64,000 nt of DNA. Origin: DASRIA01 sp963816975. GTDB lineage: Bacteria > Actinomycetota > Thermoleophilia > Solirubrobacterales > JBBDJG01. The DNA lies in the NCBI GenBank assembly GCA_963816975.1, contig CAWFMD010000001.1, forward strand, positions 186,001 to 250,000, in the 5' to 3' direction. Of this stretch, positions 61,047-64,000 are shown piece by piece. A program made the translations under genes and the position numbers. A model generated the notes under the pieces. The model did no database searches and was not told the origin of the DNA. It saw only the letters and a program-made list of their open reading frames with translations. Positions within the stretch are counted from its first letter, which is position 1. Each line of letters starts with the position of its first letter.

Positions 61047-61885
61047 GCCGCCGGGTCGAGGGAAACCCCGATGATCTTCAGCCGGCGGGTGAGCGCGTTC
61101 AGCCCGTACGCGCCGAGCGCGCCGTCCGCGACTCCGAGCACGTCCCATGCGCCCTCGCTCGGGGGCGACACGGACTCCGCCACGGCGGGGAGCAGGTCGA
61201 TCAGGCGCCGCCGCACCACCTCTGCCATCGCCGGGTCCGCCTGCACGGCGTTGCGCAGGAAGTATGTGCCCCACGCGATGTGCCGCTGCTCGTCGGCGGC
61301 AATCTTCCCGTAGCCGTCGACGAAACCGGGCAGCACGCCGCGCGCTGCGAGGAAGTCGAGCAGGAAGTGGGATGCCGTGATCCCCAGCGTGCCCTCGATC
61401 ACCATGTGGTAGACCGTCACGAAGTCGACCTTTGCCTCCCGGTTGCGGGGGTCGCCGCGCAGCCGGTCGTGGGCGTCCACCAGCGCCTCGTCGAACACCT
61501 TCCTGAAGGGGGCGCCGAGCACCTCGCGGGCGCGCGCGACGTGCGCCCCGATCGCCGCGGGGTCCGCGATCACTTCGTTCTGGAAGCGCGCGTAGAACTG
61601 CATGTGGCGCACCTCGTCGACCAGTTGGGTGGACAGGTAGCTGCCCTCCTCCTCGTCGTCCTGTGCGAGCACCAGGCCGCAGAACTGCGTCGAGATGCGC
61701 TCCTCGGCGACCATCAGCGAGCTCAGGACCCAATAGAGGAGGTCGCGCTCGCCTGCCGCGAGCGCCACCCAGTCGGCGGGGTCGCGGCGCAGGTCGACGT
61801 CCTGCGCCGCCCAGTGCGCGCGTTCCCAGTCCTCGTACAGCTGCTGCGGGGTGCGCAGCCCCGGCTGCGCGACCTCCACGCTCAT
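61043..61885 (-). CDS. R2-like ligand-binding diiron oxidase
   Basis: The 280-residue ferritin-like protein has metal ligands E61, E91, H94, E164, E199 and H202, in VAEERIS, VDEVRHMQF, VIEGTLG and ADEQRHIAWG. The opening (DLRRDPADW, then AGERDLL) is that of R2lox and ribonucleotide reductase R2 relatives. Y159 lies five residues before E164, as the crosslinking Tyr162 does in M. tuberculosis R2lox (Rv0233), and I64 replaces Val71. The Mn/Fe-type oxidase could therefore use O2 on an arsenic compound, lipid or fatty acid; this is inference. ATGA overlaps the arsI stop and GTGA the aquaporin start, so it is firmly part of the ars operon. Confidence 0.85.
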   Translation of the reverse strand: MSVEVAQPGLRTPQQLYEDWERAHWAAQDVDLRRDPADWVALAAGERDLLYWVLSSLMVAEERISTQFCGLVLAQDDEEEGSYLSTQLVDEVRHMQFYARFQNEVIADPAAIGAHVARAREVLGAPFRKVFDEALVDAHDRLRGDPRNREAKVDFVTVYHMVIEGTLGITASHFLLDFLAARGVLPGFVDGYGKIAADEQRHIAWGTYFLRNAVQADPAMAEVVRRRLIDLLPAVAESVSPPSEGAWDVLGVADGALGAYGLNALTRRLKIIGVSLDPAA

Positions 61886-62310
61886 GATGCGCAGCAGGCG
61901 GGTGCGGCCTCGGCATCCGCCTGCGCGTCGTGTTCGACGTCCTCCAGCACCGTGAACACCTCCCACGGCGTGCCGTCGGGGTCCGTCACCCAGATCTTGT
62001 CCTGTCGCGCGTAGCAGCACGTCGTGTCCATCTCGTCGAAGGTCGCGAGTCCCGCCCGCTTCAGCCGCAGGCGGGTGGCGAGTACCTCGTCGGTCGACGA
62101 GACCTTGATGCCGCCGTGGTTGAAGGCGCCGAGGCCTGTGCCGCGCTCGCCCTCGATCAGCGCGAGCACGATGCCCGGGTCGTCGGGCTCGAACTTCACG
62201 TAGCCAGGGCGCTGCTTTGCCGGCTCGACGTCGAGCAACGCGCGGTAGAAGGGAGTGGCGCGGTCCACGTCGGTGACGGTGATCGCGAGGTGCGGCTTCA
62301 TCTCAGCCAT
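61882..62310 (-). CDS. arsI: ArsI/CadI-family C-As lyase-like dioxygenase
   Basis: The 142-residue VOC-fold protein has the metal ligand candidates H7, H65 (NHGG) and E117 (WEVFT), and the vicinal C98-C99 in TTCCYARQDKIWV. ArsI cleaves methyl or aryl groups from trivalent organoarsenicals using Fe(II) and O2, with the cysteine pair binding arsenic. The C-terminus ends in a second vicinal pair (PACCAS). The ATG at 62310 overlaps the arsR 3' end by 13 bp. The relative CadI is annotated in some genomes for cadmium, but the ars context favours arsenic. Confidence 0.9.
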   Translation of the reverse strand: MAEMKPHLAITVTDVDRATPFYRALLDVEPAKQRPGYVKFEPDDPGIVLALIEGERGTGLGAFNHGGIKVSSTDEVLATRLRLKRAGLATFDEMDTTCCYARQDKIWVTDPDGTPWEVFTVLEDVEHDAQADAEAAPACCAS

Positions 62311-62651
62311 GTCGAAAGCTCCTTGGTCGCTTCGGGGATCACGTAGTAGTAGGCCCACAGCCCGCTCCGCTCGACGTCCACGAGCCCAGCCTCGCGCAGC
62401 ACCTTGAGGTGATGGGAGACCGTCGGCTGTGACACGTCGAACAGCGGCGTCAGCTCGCATACACACACCTTTCCGGCGTGCTTGCCCAGGACGTCCACGA
62501 GCTGGACCCGGATCGGATCGGACAGCGCGCGGGCCACGAGCGCGATCCGCTCGGCCTGGTCCGGCGTGACCGCGGGGTGCACGAGCGGCTCGCAGCACGG
62601 CTGCCCCGCCGGGCGCTTCACCTTCGGCTCTGTCCTGAGTCCGGTTGCCAT
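62298..62651 (-). CDS. arsR: ArsR-family arsenic-responsive repressor
   Basis: The 117-residue protein has the ArsR winged-helix: LSDPIRVQLVDVLGK, then KVCVCELTPLFDVSQPTVSH with the CxC pair (C63, C65), and the wing ERSGLWAYYYVIP. C19 and C20 near the N-terminus may be the third thiol. This is a trithiolate As(III)-type site. It is the first gene of the operon and is divergent from the M20 peptidase gene, with 54 bp between the starts. Confidence 0.94.
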   Translation of the reverse strand: MATGLRTEPKVKRPAGQPCCEPLVHPAVTPDQAERIALVARALSDPIRVQLVDVLGKHAGKVCVCELTPLFDVSQPTVSHHLKVLREAGLVDVERSGLWAYYYVIPEATKELSTWLR

Positions 62652-62705
62652 ATCTGTAGTGATAGCAGATTACATAGACAAACGTCAATGCAATTGAGGT
62701 GCTTC
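62652..62705 (-). promoter_or_regulatory. ars operon promoter/operator region
   Basis: The AT-rich stretch directly upstream of arsR holds the -35-like TTGACG (minus strand, 62688-62683). A -10-like TATCAC or CTATCA lies 17-18 bp further on. An inverted repeat, ATCTG-N9-CAGAT, at 62652-62670 overlaps the -10 region and abuts the arsR start. This is where ArsR would block transcription. The divergent peptidase gene starts at 62706, so it may share this control. Confidence 0.5.
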
Positions 62706-64000
62706 ATGATCAGCCCGATGGCGCTCGCACAGGAGGCAACGGAGCTGCTCCAGCGGCTGATCCGGTTCAACACGGTCAATCCCCCGGGCAACGAGCGGCC
62801 CGCTCAGGAGATGCTGCGGAAGGCGCTCGAGGCCGCCGGGTTCGAGTGCGAGCTGGTGGGCGCCACACACGACCGGCCCAACCTGATCGCGCGGCTGCCC
62901 GGGAGCGCCCGCGGAAAGCGGCTTTGCTACCTGAGTCACGTCGACACCGTCCTCGCCGATGCGTCCGAGTGGAGCGTCGACCCATGGTCGGGGGAGATCA
63001 AGGACGGGTACGTCTGGGGCAGGGGGGCGCTCGACATGAAGGGCCAGGTCGCGTGCGAAGTTGCCGCCGCCTGCAGCCTCGGCAGCTCTGGCTGGCGGCC
63101 CGAACGTGGTGAGCTGCTGGTGATCGTGACCTGCGACGAGGAGGCGGGCGCCACCTTCGGGGCGCAGTGGCTGTGCGAGCACGTGCCCGAAAAGGTGCGC
63201 TGCGACATGGTCGTGAACGAGGGAGCGGGTGAGGTGCTCGACTTCCGGGGCCGGCGCATGTACACGCTCTGCGTCGGCGAGAAGGGCGTGTTCCGGTTCA
63301 AGCTGACCACCCACGGGCGGGCCGGGCACGCCTCGATGCCGGGGATCGGCGACAACGCGCTGCTGCGCATGGTCGATGTGCTGGGCCGGCTCGACGGCCG
63401 CCAGCCTCCGTTCGATGCGTACCCCGCCGGGATCGCGTGCCTCGAGGCGCTGACGGGCGCCCCGGTCGATGACGTGGCGGCGGCGCTTGCCCAGGTGCGC
63501 GCCGCCGAGCCCCGGCTGGCGGACCAGTTCGAGTCGATGATGCGCGTGACGCTGGCCCCCACGATGATCCGCGCCTCGGAGAAGGAGAACGTGATCCCGT
63601 CGCGCTGCACGGTCCGCGTCGACTGCCGTGTCCCTCCGGGCAGCGGCGAGGAGCACGTGCGCCGCCGTGTCACGGAGCTGCTCGGCTCCGAGCGGGAGGG
63701 CGGCTACGCGCTCGAGTTCAGCGAGCAGGTCGTCGGCAACAGCTCAGCGCCAGACACCGAGCTGACGGGGTTCCTGCGCGAGTATGTCGGTCGCGCCGAT
63801 CCCGGAGCCCGGCTTTTGCCGCTGGTATTGACGGGTTTTACGGACAGCCATTGGTTTCGGAAGGCGTTTCCTGGGTGCGTCGCCTATGGCTTCTTTCCCC
63901 AGCGCGCCATGTCGCGTTGGGACACGACACCACTGATACACGCACCGGACGAACGCGTCGCAATCGCCGATATCGAGTTCGCCGCGCGGTTCTTCAGCGA
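62706..64000 (+). CDS. M20-family metallopeptidase (ArgE/DapE type), partial at right edge
   Basis: The open frame starts with an ATG at 62706 behind GAGGTG and runs to the edge without a stop, giving about 431 residues. The zinc-ligand and catalytic set is present: H in LSHVDTV, D in RGALDMKG, EE in TCDEEAGA, and a final H in PLIHAPDE. The lid domain starts near VGEKGVF. This is the length of a near-complete M20 enzyme, so only the last few residues are missing. Substrates include acetylornithine, succinyl-diaminopimelate and dipeptides; none can be assigned. It is divergent from the ars operon. Confidence 0.88.
   Translation, partial: MISPMALAQEATELLQRLIRFNTVNPPGNERPAQEMLRKALEAAGFECELVGATHDRPNLIARLPGSARGKRLCYLSHVDTVLADASEWSVDPWSGEIKDGYVWGRGALDMKGQVACEVAAACSLGSSGWRPERGELLVIVTCDEEAGATFGAQWLCEHVPEKVRCDMVVNEGAGEVLDFRGRRMYTLCVGEKGVFRFKLTTHGRAGHASMPGIGDNALLRMVDVLGRLDGRQPPFDAYPAGIACLEALTGAPVDDVAAALAQVRAAEPRLADQFESMMRVTLAPTMIRASEKENVIPSRCTVRVDCRVPPGSGEEHVRRRVTELLGSEREGGYALEFSEQVVGNSSAPDTELTGFLREYVGRADPGARLLPLVLTGFTDSHWFRKAFPGCVAYGFFPQRAMSRWDTTPLIHAPDERVAIADIEFAARFFS

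Noticed and set aside
1..64000. CRISPR arrays, tRNA/rRNA genes, insertion sequences or prophage genes
   Set aside because: No evenly spaced direct repeats, no tRNA-like cloverleaf and no transposase, integrase or phage structural motif was noticed on reading; weak candidates were not pursued without computation.

Overview
The window is high-GC DNA with dense genes, frequent GTG and TTG starts and many 1-4 bp gene overlaps. The gene families present point to a high-GC actinobacterium: PspC/LiaF-type signalling, two wax-ester synthase/DGAT genes, four universal stress genes, DUF1918, a LigD-type polymerase and a DosS-like kinase. I would guess a soil member of the Thermoleophilia (Solirubrobacterales), but that is an inference from gene content. 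No tRNA, rRNA, CRISPR array, insertion sequence or prophage gene was recognised.

Layout. 1-8.5 kb holds mixed metabolic and small genes: an HD-domain regulator cut by the left edge, a monooxygenase-like protein, a LigD polymerase, a flavin oxidoreductase, a decayed SRPBCC gene, a P450, a reductase-like SDR and a nucleotidyl cyclase. 8.5-12.2 kb is a LiaFSR/PspC-like envelope-stress operon on the minus strand. 12.4-24.6 kb contains three large secreted proteins (a ScyD-like protein with a metal-binding tail, a parallel beta-helix protein and a 1443-residue sugar-dehydrogenase/PKD/DNRLRE protein) among lipid and CoA enzymes, plus a decayed DUF559 endonuclease gene.

24.7-55.1 kb looks like a dormancy/hypoxia island. 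It carries universal stress proteins, a trehalose synthase, two WS/DGAT enzymes, nicotinate phosphoribosyltransferase, PEP synthase, two SQR/NDH-2-like flavoproteins, a frameshifted rifampicin-phosphotransferase-like enzyme, a P-type ATPase, DUF1918, a phosphotransferase/ATPase resembling Rv2004c, a CBS protein, a NarL-type regulator, a GAF-GAF histidine kinase with the DosS heme-histidine context, and pyruvate kinase. Many of these families are members of the Mycobacterium tuberculosis DosR regulon, there scattered over several loci. Several intergenic palindromes could be the shared operators.

55.5-60 kb is a plus-strand redox operon: two SDRs, a zinc alcohol dehydrogenase, an aldehyde dehydrogenase and a zinc-ribbon protein. 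60-62.7 kb is a tight five-gene arsenic operon on the minus strand: arsR, an arsI-like C-As lyase gene, an R2-like diiron oxidase gene, an aquaporin gene and arsC. The diiron oxidase is the unexpected member, and there is no arsB or acr3 in the operon. An M20 peptidase gene, transcribed divergently, runs off the right edge.

The two best candidates for new biology are the ars operon with its embedded R2lox-like protein and the compact DosRS-type island with its candidate operators.
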